Positions 1-5,282 of a stretch of DNA of 15,600 nucleotides are shown piece after piece. Position numbers and translations under genes: made by a program. The notes below the pieces were generated by a model. The model was not told the DNA's origin. It ran no database searches and saw nothing but the letters and a program-made list of their open reading frames with translations. The DNA is from Methanomicrobiales archaeon (GTDB taxonomy: Archaea > Halobacteriota > Methanomicrobia > Methanomicrobiales > Methanospirillaceae), in NCBI GenBank assembly GCA_012520015.1, contig JAAYPD010000286.1, forward strand, positions 1 through 15,600, in the 5' to 3' direction. Every line of letters starts with the position of its first letter. Position 1 is the stretch's first letter.

Positions 1-2
1 AT

Positions 3-482
3 GAAACAGGAGAACTTACCAATACAACTGAACTCATTGAAATAGAGCCCCTGCCAGAACCTGCAATACAAAAATCAACAGATGACAGGATGCTTTATTC
101 CGGAGTTTATGCACTGCCAAACGGAACGGTAAACATTACTGACAGTTCTGGTATCGAGTACGAGATACCAGTCAACACACCGCTTGGGCTGCTCCATATG
201 CTGCATGCTGATAAAAAGGTAAATAACCTGTGCATTGATGACCGTGGTATGCACAAAGGTGGAATACTGATACTTGAAGGTATTAATGAATTTTTCAATA
301 CTGCAACCAAAGTCTGGTTTGTGAGGGTAAATGGCAGACTTTTGGAAGATTATGTAAACCCGAGAACAGATGGTCTGAATATTTACTTACTTATGGCAGG
401 GGACACCATCTCTTACTATTATGGTGACCCCGTCGGTTCATTACAGGATGCAGAAGCGACTATTGTGGTGACACTTGGATGA
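3..482 (+). CDS. DUF4430-like secreted/surface protein, C-terminal part (5' end outside window)
   Basis: The reading frame is open from the first complete codon in the window to a TGA at 480-482, so the gene starts upstream; the ATG at 90 is probably internal. About 160 residues are visible. A short acidic, proline-containing linker (ELIEIEPLPEP) is followed by a domain that begins near LYSGVYALPNGT, continues through a VNTPLGLL helix, and ends with VWFVRVNGR and a GDTISYYYGD strand. The W...VNG and GD.I..YYG pattern is that of DUF4430 (transcobalamin C-terminal-like) domains, common in secreted proteins of Methanomicrobiales, often in several copies. The protein is therefore probably exported, with an adhesive or ligand-binding role; this is inference from the family. 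No C-terminal anchor or sorting signal is seen: it ends in VVTLG. Its stop lies one base from the stop of the convergent zinc-ribbon gene. Confidence 0.7.
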   Translation, partial: ETGELTNTTELIEIEPLPEPAIQKSTDDRMLYSGVYALPNGTVNITDSSGIEYEIPVNTPLGLLHMLHADKKVNNLCIDDRGMHKGGILILEGINEFFNTATKVWFVRVNGRLLEDYVNPRTDGLNIYLLMAGDTISYYYGDPVGSLQDAEATIVVTLG

Positions 483-483
483 T

Positions 484-1005
484 TTAAGACCACCTGGACA
501 GGGCGGAAGTAAATGTCCTCACCATCTCCTCTGCTTTTTCGGGTTTCAATCCAAATTTCCTGGCAATGACTGGTACACCTTTCTGAATCATCTCTTCATG
601 GGTAAGATCCGGTTCAGTAAATTCTCCTTTCTGGTAACAGTGAACACAATAAGAAGAGCTTTCTGTCCCGTCTTTTTCCGTTCCCGCTTCTTCACCTGAA
701 AAGATCGGCATCCCGCAGCTTTGACACGTGGGAACAATCTTCCCGCTCCATCTTTTTAAGGTCCTGAGTTGTCCGGTCATGAACATCCTTGCATTATCCA
801 GGGGCATTTCATACATTTGGGATATCATAGCCGCTCCATGTTCGGCAATCTCTTCCAAAGTGGCCCCGGGATTTACGAATTCCCCGTTTCTGTAACAGTA
901 TGTGCAGTAGACAGATGATAAACTTCCATCTTTTTCAGTACCATGATCTTCTTTTTTTACCAGTGGCATTGCACAGCTTTGACATACGGCGGCTTGTTCA
1001 GACAT
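484..1005 (-). CDS. Tandem putative zinc-ribbon protein (two zinc_ribbon_2-like repeats)
   Basis: This 173-residue soluble protein consists of two copies of one module. Repeat 1 has Cys8-x2-Cys11 and Cys34-x2-Cys37; repeat 2 has Cys94-x2-Cys97 and Cys120-x2-Cys123. Each copy carries the same signature: CQSC(A/G)MP, then GTEKDG, then YC.xCY and GEF, followed by a helical tail. This matches the 'putative zinc ribbon domain' family (PF12674-like), whose members usually have one copy of about 80-90 residues, so an internal duplication is evident. Each repeat should bind one zinc ion; the biological role is unknown. The start is well supported: AGGAG at 1012-1016 (read on the minus strand) lies six bases before the ATG. 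The gene is divergent from rubredoxin, with a shared 227-base promoter region. Confidence 0.85.
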   Translation of the reverse strand: MSEQAAVCQSCAMPLVKKEDHGTEKDGSLSSVYCTYCYRNGEFVNPGATLEEIAEHGAAMISQMYEMPLDNARMFMTGQLRTLKRWSGKIVPTCQSCGMPIFSGEEAGTEKDGTESSSYCVHCYQKGEFTEPDLTHEEMIQKGVPVIARKFGLKPEKAEEMVRTFTSALSRWS

Positions 1006-1099
1006 ATTTAGCTCCTTCAGGCCGGGCGATTATTCAATTACCGGGAAAACTTGTGTTTTCTCCTGGTTTAATCCACGACCTGGTTAATGAGGTTTTTTT

Positions 1100-1120
1100 A
1101 AAAGTAGTATATATACTTTT
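1100..1120. promoter_or_regulatory. Quasi-palindromic TATA-like element between the zinc-ribbon and rubredoxin genes
   Basis: The arms AAAAGTA (1100-1106) and TACTTTT (1114-1120) form a perfect 7-base inverted repeat around GTATATA. The whole element is AT-rich and can be read as a TATA box on either strand. It lies about 95 bases before the zinc-ribbon start and about 110 before the rubredoxin start, so it could serve as a bidirectional core promoter or an operator over one. The assignment is inference. Confidence 0.35.
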
Positions 1121-1175
1121 GATGTGCAGGGTGAAAGTGAAAAATCAGAAAGCTGATGTAAAGTTACCTCCCTTC

Positions 1176-1182
1176 TATATAA
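1176..1182 (+). promoter_or_regulatory. Probable TATA box for the rubredoxin gene
   Basis: TATATAA stands about 54 bases before the rubredoxin ATG. Transcription starting about 25 bases downstream would give a leader of roughly 25-30 bases. No strong SD lies before the ATG. Confidence 0.35.
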
Positions 1183-1232
1183 TTCCCATTCAGATCAGGA
1201 TCTATTTTTAACCAGGGCGACAATACAGATGT

Positions 1233-1397
1233 ATGGCAGGCTGGGTCTGTACAAAATGCGGGTACCTGTATGATGACAGGTTTGGAGATCCTGAGCATGG
1301 AGTTGTTGCAGGAACCCCTTTTGAAAAAATACCTGACACCTGGGTATGTCCAAGATGTAAGGCAACAAAGGCATTTTTCGTTAAAAAGAGAGATTAA
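1233..1397 (+). CDS. Rubredoxin
   Basis: A 54-residue protein with every rubredoxin hallmark: WVCTKCGYLYD (Cys6, Cys9), GDPEHGV, AGTPFE, and the second iron knuckle DTWVCPRC (Cys39, Cys42). The four cysteines hold one Fe(SCys)4 centre, and the protein is a small soluble one-electron carrier. In methanogens rubredoxins feed electrons to rubrerythrin, flavodiiron protein or related oxidative-stress enzymes; no such partner is visible here. The length is typical (52-56). The ATG at 1233 is the only ATG start: an in-frame stop lies at 1209-1211, shortly before it. The SD is weak. It is divergent from the zinc-ribbon gene and convergent with the SRAP gene. Confidence 0.95.
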   Translation: MAGWVCTKCGYLYDDRFGDPEHGVVAGTPFEKIPDTWVCPRCKATKAFFVKKRD

Positions 1398-1408
1398 CGC
1401 GGATCTCA

Positions 1409-1430
1409 TTTTTTCTGACACCAATTTTTT
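1409..1430 (+). terminator. Oligo-T terminator after rubredoxin
   Basis: Two runs of six T (1409-1414 and 1425-1430) begin 12 bases after the rubredoxin stop. Archaeal transcription commonly ends at such T tracts without a hairpin. The gap to the convergent SRAP stop is only 66 bases. Confidence 0.45.
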
Positions 1431-1463
1431 AATGCCAGGAGAATGGAAAAATCTATTTTTGTT

Positions 1464-2111
1464 TCAGATCATATCCAGGGTTCTCTGGGCTTTATTGATA
1501 ATAACCGGTAAGATAAGATCCGGCCCTTCCTCTCCGGTTTTATTAACCCGCGTTGACACCTTGTGCATGCGGTAACAAGTGGAATCTGGACTGTTGAGAT
1601 CTTCCGGGCTTTTTCCAGCCAGGTATTCCTCTTCTCCCAGTCGTGAGAGGACCAGGGGCATTCGGGGATGAACCTCCCAGACAGGCATTGCGGCACTGGT
1701 TGTAAGGATCACTATCTCATATGATTCCCGGACTTTTCGTATAAGCCCCGCAAAAGAGATGATGGGCAATTCAGGGAGATATATATACCAGGGTTCTTTC
1801 TTACCTTCAGAGGTTTTCCATTCATAATAACCAGAAGCTGGAACAAGACATCTCCCTGATCGCAGCTGAGACTTAAAAAGAGGCTTTTCCAGGACACTCT
1901 CCACCCTGGCGTTAATTATCCTGGTTTTTAACCCGGAAGAGAAACCAAACTGCCCGATCCTGATCTTTTTGGTTAAACCATCAGGGACTACTACCGGAAT
2001 CAGTTCAGAAGGAGCAATATTATAACGTGGTAAACAGGTTTTTGGAACAGTCACTTTGTAATGTTCTGCCATCTCGCCAGGAGATGCTGCAATACAATAC
2101 CTTCCACACAT
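1464..2111 (-). CDS. SRAP (HMCES/YedK-type) abasic-site DNA-protein crosslink protein
   Basis: A 215-residue SOS-response-associated peptidase (SRAP) family protein. It begins MCGRYC, and Cys2 is the residue that, after Met removal, covalently traps abasic sites in single-stranded DNA in HMCES and YedK. The other family residues are present: Asn67 in INARVES, Glu97 in SGYYEWK, and His148 in HPRMPLVL. Also visible are RYNIAPSE (about 29-36) and GRCLVPASGYYEW. Length is normal for the family. I chose the ATG at 2111 because the chemistry requires Cys at position 2; the TTG two codons earlier would bury it. The start lies two bases after the stop of the receiver-PAS gene on the same strand, so translation is probably coupled. 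The expected role is protection of stalled forks at abasic sites. Confidence 0.92.
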   Translation of the reverse strand: MCGRYCIAASPGEMAEHYKVTVPKTCLPRYNIAPSELIPVVVPDGLTKKIRIGQFGFSSGLKTRIINARVESVLEKPLFKSQLRSGRCLVPASGYYEWKTSEGKKEPWYIYLPELPIISFAGLIRKVRESYEIVILTTSAAMPVWEVHPRMPLVLSRLGEEEYLAGKSPEDLNSPDSTCYRMHKVSTRVNKTGEEGPDLILPVIINKAQRTLDMI

Positions 2112-2113
2112 GA

Positions 2114-3604
2114 TCAATCATGATATTCTCTTGGATTACAGGCCTGAATTGAATAATGGCGACGTAAAAATCCAAGTACTTTCTCAGACTCCACCCACCT
2201 TCTGTCAAGCTTGGTTATCATCTCGTCTATCTGTTTAATCTGGTGCATAAGTGTTGAACGTTCTTTTTCCTGGAGATCCATCATAGAAAGCCAGCCGGTG
2301 ATGACCGCAAGCGGGTTTCTGATTCCGTCATTAAGAATTGCAAACTCACCCAGGTTTCTTTGTATCTGTTCAAGTAATGCCTGTTTTTCCTGCTCGAACT
2401 CGCGCTGGTATGTAATATCCCTTGATATGGAAAGAACTGACCTGATCCTGCCTTCCATGTCAAACTCCGGGAATAATCTCCAGTTCAGGGTTACTATCCC
2501 TTTGGGTGTTTTAAATGATATATCTGCTTCCTGCGGCTTTCCGGTATTAATCGCATCCTGGATAAGGTTGTCCCAGTCTGTTGCCATTCGGGATGAATAT
2601 GGAAGTTCTTTGTATGTTCTTCCAATAAGATATTCGGGAGGGAAAGGAATATACGGGGCAACCGCAGGGTTTACATACAGATGCCTTCCGTTAGCATCAA
2701 ATCTCATAACAATATCGGTATTATTCTCCACAAGAGCCCGGAAGTTTTCCCTGCTTTCAATAAGTGCATACTCCGAACGTTTCTGGATGGTTATGTCCCT
2801 GACCGATCCAATAAATCCCACCTTTGACATGTCTGAGTCCAGGATGGGTGATACCATGATCCGGTAATAATGATCACCGGCTTCATCTTCACCGGCATGT
2901 CCACGAAACTCTTCGGTTATGATCCTGCTTTCAATATCTGGATTGCCAGGTGTTCCATTAGCTTTCTCGCCAAGGATCATCACTCTTTCAATTAGTGAAG
3001 CGATCTCCGGGTGCCTGATCTTATTTTCAGAAAAATCCTGACGCCTGAACAAAACCCTGTCAGAGGGGACGCCGGTCAGGTCTTCCATTATCCTGTTCCA
3101 GGCGATGATGTGTTGGGATGAATCGACAGCAAGAGTCGCATCAGGCAGGAAATCGATGATCTCTTCAAGGAGATTTCGTGACTTTGCAAGAGCTTTTTCA
3201 GTACGTCTCCTGGTCACAGCCTGCACGAGCATCTGTTTCATTTCAGTAAACAGGATCAATGGATCTTCCCCTTTCTGCAGATAAAAATCAGCACCTGCGT
3301 TCAGGGCTTCAATAACGACTTCATGCCTGCTTTTACCGGTGCATACAAGAAAGGGGGTATCATCTCCGGCGTCTCTTAACGTGCGGAGTAATTGCAGTCC
3401 GTCTAACCCTGGCATCTCGTAATCTGCAACGATTGCTTCGAAATTATGAGAACGGGTGCAATCCAGTGCAGTATCACCATCTGTAACCAGGGTGACAACA
3501 AAACCTCCAAGTCGTTCTTCGAGAAATATTCGTGCAATATCTCCCATACTGGGTTCATCATCGACAAAAAGAACTGATATGGGGGAGGAAGTTTCAGGGT
3601 TCAG
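2114..3604 (-). CDS. Receiver-PAS-PAS signalling protein with incomplete kinase-like tail
   Basis: About 496 residues if translation begins at CTG 3602-3604. The receiver domain (about 9-125) has the acidic pair Asp15-Asp16 in LFVDDEP, the phospho-acceptor Asp61 in VADYEMPG and Lys111 in YLQKG. PAS 1 runs about 155-275 and PAS 2 about 280-400. The tail (401-496) contains NDGIRNPLAVI, which resembles an H-box of archaeal PAS kinases but has no histidine at the expected place, and no ATPase domain follows. It is therefore probably a phosphorelay sensor or adaptor rather than an active kinase. The first ATG (3547) falls inside the receiver, after the acidic pair, so it cannot be the natural start. 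The frame is open upstream to a TGA at 3611-3613 with no ATG, GTG or TTG; an SD-like GGAGATGA ends six bases before CTG 3604. The SRAP gene follows after 2 bases. Confidence 0.85.
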   Translation of the reverse strand: MNPETSSPISVLFVDDEPSMGDIARIFLEERLGGFVVTLVTDGDTALDCTRSHNFEAIVADYEMPGLDGLQLLRTLRDAGDDTPFLVCTGKSRHEVVIEALNAGADFYLQKGEDPLILFTEMKQMLVQAVTRRRTEKALAKSRNLLEEIIDFLPDATLAVDSSQHIIAWNRIMEDLTGVPSDRVLFRRQDFSENKIRHPEIASLIERVMILGEKANGTPGNPDIESRIITEEFRGHAGEDEAGDHYYRIMVSPILDSDMSKVGFIGSVRDITIQKRSEYALIESRENFRALVENNTDIVMRFDANGRHLYVNPAVAPYIPFPPEYLIGRTYKELPYSSRMATDWDNLIQDAINTGKPQEADISFKTPKGIVTLNWRLFPEFDMEGRIRSVLSISRDITYQREFEQEKQALLEQIQRNLGEFAILNDGIRNPLAVITGWLSMMDLQEKERSTLMHQIKQIDEMITKLDRRWVESEKVLGFLRRHYSIQACNPREYHD

Positions 3605-3610
3605 GGCTTG

Positions 3611-3618
3611 TCATCTCC
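3611..3618 (-). promoter_or_regulatory. Shine-Dalgarno-like site that points to a CTG start for the receiver-PAS gene
   Basis: GGAGATGA (minus strand) matches the archaeal GGAGGTGA consensus in 7 of 8 bases and is spaced six bases (CAAGCC) from CTG 3602-3604. The site contains an ATG, but that frame stops after six codons. A one-base indel relative to an ancestral ATG start is the alternative explanation. Confidence 0.4.
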
Positions 3619-3686
3619 GGTTGTGGTCGGGTTGCAGGTATTAACAGAAGTCTTAGGTATTGTATTTATTATAGATATTCCTCTGG

Positions 3687-3829
3687 TTATTGATTAAGTA
3701 CTTCATCGATATCCTGCAATAATCCTTGTCTCTGGAATGGTTTGATGATATAACTCATCGCTCTGCAATTTTAATATATAATATAACTTTCTTCAAAAAT
3801 TCAGAAAGTATGTCTATAACTATGAAGTC
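3687..3829 (-). pseudogene. Remnant of a CheY-like receiver domain
   Basis: Minus-strand codons from 3758 to the TAA at 3687-3689 encode 23 residues starting MSYIIKPF and ending IDEVLNQ. This is the standard last strand and helix of a receiver domain, with the conserved Lys-Pro-Phe. Just upstream, in another frame, 3829-3806 reads DFIVIDIL, like the strand around the phospho-acceptor Asp. In an intact receiver these two Asp and Lys residues are about 50 residues apart; here they are about 24 codon-lengths apart, in different frames, separated by an AT-rich stretch. I read this as a decayed, partly deleted response regulator. The KPF part is convincing; the DFIVIDI part could be chance. It does not resemble the QKGED end of the neighbouring receiver, so it is not a recent copy of that domain. 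Confidence 0.5.
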
Positions 3830-3865
3830 CCATTATTATGCATACCTTGGGTTATCCTTCATTGT

Positions 3866-3883
3866 ATCTCGTTCATTCGAGAT
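3866..3883. repeat. Small inverted repeat in the RNase H / receiver-PAS gap
   Basis: ATCTCG (3866-3871) and CGAGAT (3878-3883) pair around a six-base loop. It lies 64 bases beyond the RNase HI stop in the 342-base gap 3605-3946. Apart from this and the receiver remnant I see no gene or RNA in that gap. Function is unclear; it could be part of a 3' end. Confidence 0.3.
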
Positions 3884-3946
3884 TGTTAAACGATGCATTA
3901 AAAGATGCACCATAATTCGGGTTTGGCAGGATCACCTGACCCTGGG

Positions 3947-4351
3947 TTATTGGTGGCGATCCAGTTCCTCGTTACACAGCCAGTCACAGTATACAATGCC
4001 TGGGTGTGATCGTGGAACATGTTCCCAGGTGACATGCGAAAAATTTAAGGCAAGGCTCATGACTTCGTCATACAGGGCTTTCAGATGAGGTTTATTGATG
4101 CGGTATGCTCCGGTTATCTGCCTTATGGCCAGCTGGCTGTCAGAATATAAATGAATTTCACCTTCTGTCTCTTTTCCTGCCCAGGTGAGTGCCTTAATTA
4201 TGGCTGAATATTCAGCTACATTATTGGTGGTGTGACCAAGGAAAAAGACAGATGATGCCACCTGCTCTTCTTTTTCATTTTTTACCTGGTATGAGCAGGC
4301 AGCAGGGCCAGGGTTACCCCTTGATGCCCCGTCGGTAAAAATTTTCAGCAT
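3947..4351 (-). CDS. rnhA: Ribonuclease HI (short type)
   Basis: A 134-residue RNase H fold enzyme that cleaves the RNA strand of RNA-DNA hybrids using two metal ions. The four catalytic acids are in place: Asp7 in FTDGASRGNPGPAA, Glu47 in TNNVAEYSAI, Asp71 in YSDSQLAI, and Asp123 in YCDWLCNE. The length fits the minimal type I enzymes of archaea and bacteria. I chose the ATG at 4351 because homologues start with two or three residues before the IFTDGAS strand, and because the longer reading frame, up to 4621, would run back across the divergent LysE gene. A weak AGAGG lies about 13 bases upstream; a TATA-like box about 31 bases upstream suggests a very short leader. Confidence 0.9.
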   Translation of the reverse strand: MLKIFTDGASRGNPGPAACSYQVKNEKEEQVASSVFFLGHTTNNVAEYSAIIKALTWAGKETEGEIHLYSDSQLAIRQITGAYRINKPHLKALYDEVMSLALNFSHVTWEHVPRSHPGIVYCDWLCNEELDRHQ

Positions 4352-4378
4352 TGAGTATAAAGATGCCTCTTTTTCCTT

Positions 4379-4386
4379 ATTATAAA
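4379..4386 (-). promoter_or_regulatory. TATA box for RNase HI
   Basis: TTTATAAT on the minus strand is centred about 31 bases before the ATG at 4351, the distance expected for a transcript beginning only a few bases before the start codon. Confidence 0.4.
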
Positions 4387-4426
4387 CAACTGATTCATCA
4401 TGAACAGTCAAATGATATGTCAGGTA

Positions 4427-4458
4427 CACAGGAAGGATGTACTTCAATACCTCCTGTG
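4427..4458 (+). repeat. Inverted repeat in the leader region of the LysE-type gene
   Basis: CACAGGA (4427-4433) and TCCTGTG (4452-4458) are a perfect 7-base inverted repeat with an 18-base loop, ending 22 bases before the ATG at 4481. It could be an operator or a leader hairpin; no riboswitch class is recognisable. Confidence 0.3.
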
Positions 4459-4480
4459 AGTATTTGTACAGGCAGCTTTT

Positions 4481-5098
4481 ATGAGTATTCCTGAACTTGC
4501 CTTCATGGGCTTTGTTATTGGTCTGACGGGGGCCCTTGCGCCGGGCCCTACACTGATAGCAACAATCAGGTCGGCTCTTCACACTGGCTGGACAGCAGGA
4601 CCCAAGGTCACATTTGGTCATATAATTACAGAAGCGGCCATCATTGTTCTCATTGTTGCCGGCATCTCTTCATTCCCCTCTACTCTCCAGCCTGCAATCT
4701 CCATGCTTGGTGGCACTGCCCTGGTATTATTTGGAGGAATGACCTTGTCAGGGGCCCGGAGAGCGTCATTTTCAACAGATATAAGCATGGAACGCTTATC
4801 AGGCCCTGTGATTGCAGGCTTTGTAACAAGCGTTACAAACCCCTACTTCTGGATATGGTGGTTTTCAGTTGGCAGTGCTCTCCTTTTAAGTTCCATGTCC
4901 CATGGAATTGCAGGACTGGTTGCATTCACCGCCGGTCACTGGGCTTCAGATCTTGGATGGTTTACCGCTGTTTCAGTCAGTATCCACCATAGTAAAGCGA
5001 TGCTGAGCGACAGGATGTACCGGGGAATTTTGCTGCTTTGCGGCATGATATTAATCATCTTTGGCTTCTGGTTTTTAATCCCGGCACTGATCAGCTAA
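4481..5098 (+). CDS. LysE/RhtB-family amino-acid exporter
   Basis: A 205-residue integral membrane protein of the LysE translocator family. The first segment holds the hallmark GLTGALAPGPTLIATIRSA (about residues 14-32), followed by hydrophobic segments at about 44-64, 70-88, 108-136, 140-166 and 180-202, giving six membrane spans. The second half carries VTNPYFWIWWFSVG, matching the NP(K/Y) motif of the family. Family members export lysine, homoserine, threonine or similar small solutes by proton exchange; substrate cannot be told from sequence. The ATG at 4481 is supported by immediate entry into the first span and by length. There is no clear SD. The gene is divergent from RNase HI and followed by a T-rich stretch. 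Confidence 0.85.
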   Translation: MSIPELAFMGFVIGLTGALAPGPTLIATIRSALHTGWTAGPKVTFGHIITEAAIIVLIVAGISSFPSTLQPAISMLGGTALVLFGGMTLSGARRASFSTDISMERLSGPVIAGFVTSVTNPYFWIWWFSVGSALLLSSMSHGIAGLVAFTAGHWASDLGWFTAVSVSIHHSKAMLSDRMYRGILLLCGMILIIFGFWFLIPALIS

Positions 5099-5157
5099 AA
5101 CCTTATTCCTGGTTATTGAATGAATTCTCCAGTGGAAAAGATGGGGCAATATTTAGG

Positions 5158-5182
5158 TTTATTGTCGTTTTTATTTTATTTG
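5158..5182 (+). terminator. T-rich terminator after the LysE-type gene
   Basis: About 60-80 bases after the stop lies a strongly T-rich stretch with T5 and T4 runs, followed at once by a small hairpin TGTCC-AGAA-GGACA (5181-5194). The genes on both sides converge here, so a terminator is expected. Confidence 0.4.
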
Positions 5183-5210
5183 TCCAGAAGGACAGGATTA
5201 AATAGTGAAG

Positions 5211-5249
5211 TGCAATTATAGCCAGGGTTTGAAAATTACCCTGGTTGCA
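5211..5249 (-). terminator. Bulged stem-loop beyond the sensor kinase gene
   Basis: TGCAA (5211-5215) pairs with TTGCA (5245-5249), and CCAGGGT (5222-5228) with ACCCTGG (5238-5244); the loop is nine bases and a six-base bulge separates the two stems on one side. It lies about 30 bases beyond the kinase stop in a convergent gap. A role in 3'-end formation or RNA stability is inferred. Confidence 0.35.
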
Positions 5250-5259
5250 CCTGTATCCC

Positions 5260-5282
5260 TAATGCATGATTATAATGCATTA
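5260..5282. repeat. 8-base inverted repeat overlapping the kinase stop codon
   Basis: TAATGCAT (5260-5267) and ATGCATTA (5275-5282) form a perfect inverted repeat with a seven-base loop; the right arm includes the kinase stop codon (5280-5282). Together with the neighbouring bulged stem it gives the kinase transcript two consecutive hairpins. Confidence 0.4.

Noticed and set aside
900..1211. 103-codon plus-strand frame before rubredoxin
   Set aside because: Half of it is antisense to the zinc-ribbon gene and the rest covers the promoter region; no family features.
1164..1424. 86-codon minus-strand frame
   Set aside because: Antisense shadow of the rubredoxin gene, whose cysteine motifs settle the coding strand.
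2109..2117. TTG start two codons upstream for the SRAP protein
   Set aside because: It would put Met-Ile-Met ahead of Cys, which must be residue 2 for SRAP chemistry.
3726..4088. 120-codon plus-strand frame
   Set aside because: It runs antisense across the receiver remnant and the RNase HI gene and has no recognisable domain.
3947..4621. 224-residue form of RNase HI starting at 4621
   Set aside because: The extra 90 residues are unlike RNase H and are the antisense of the LysE-type gene; the homologous part starts at 4351.
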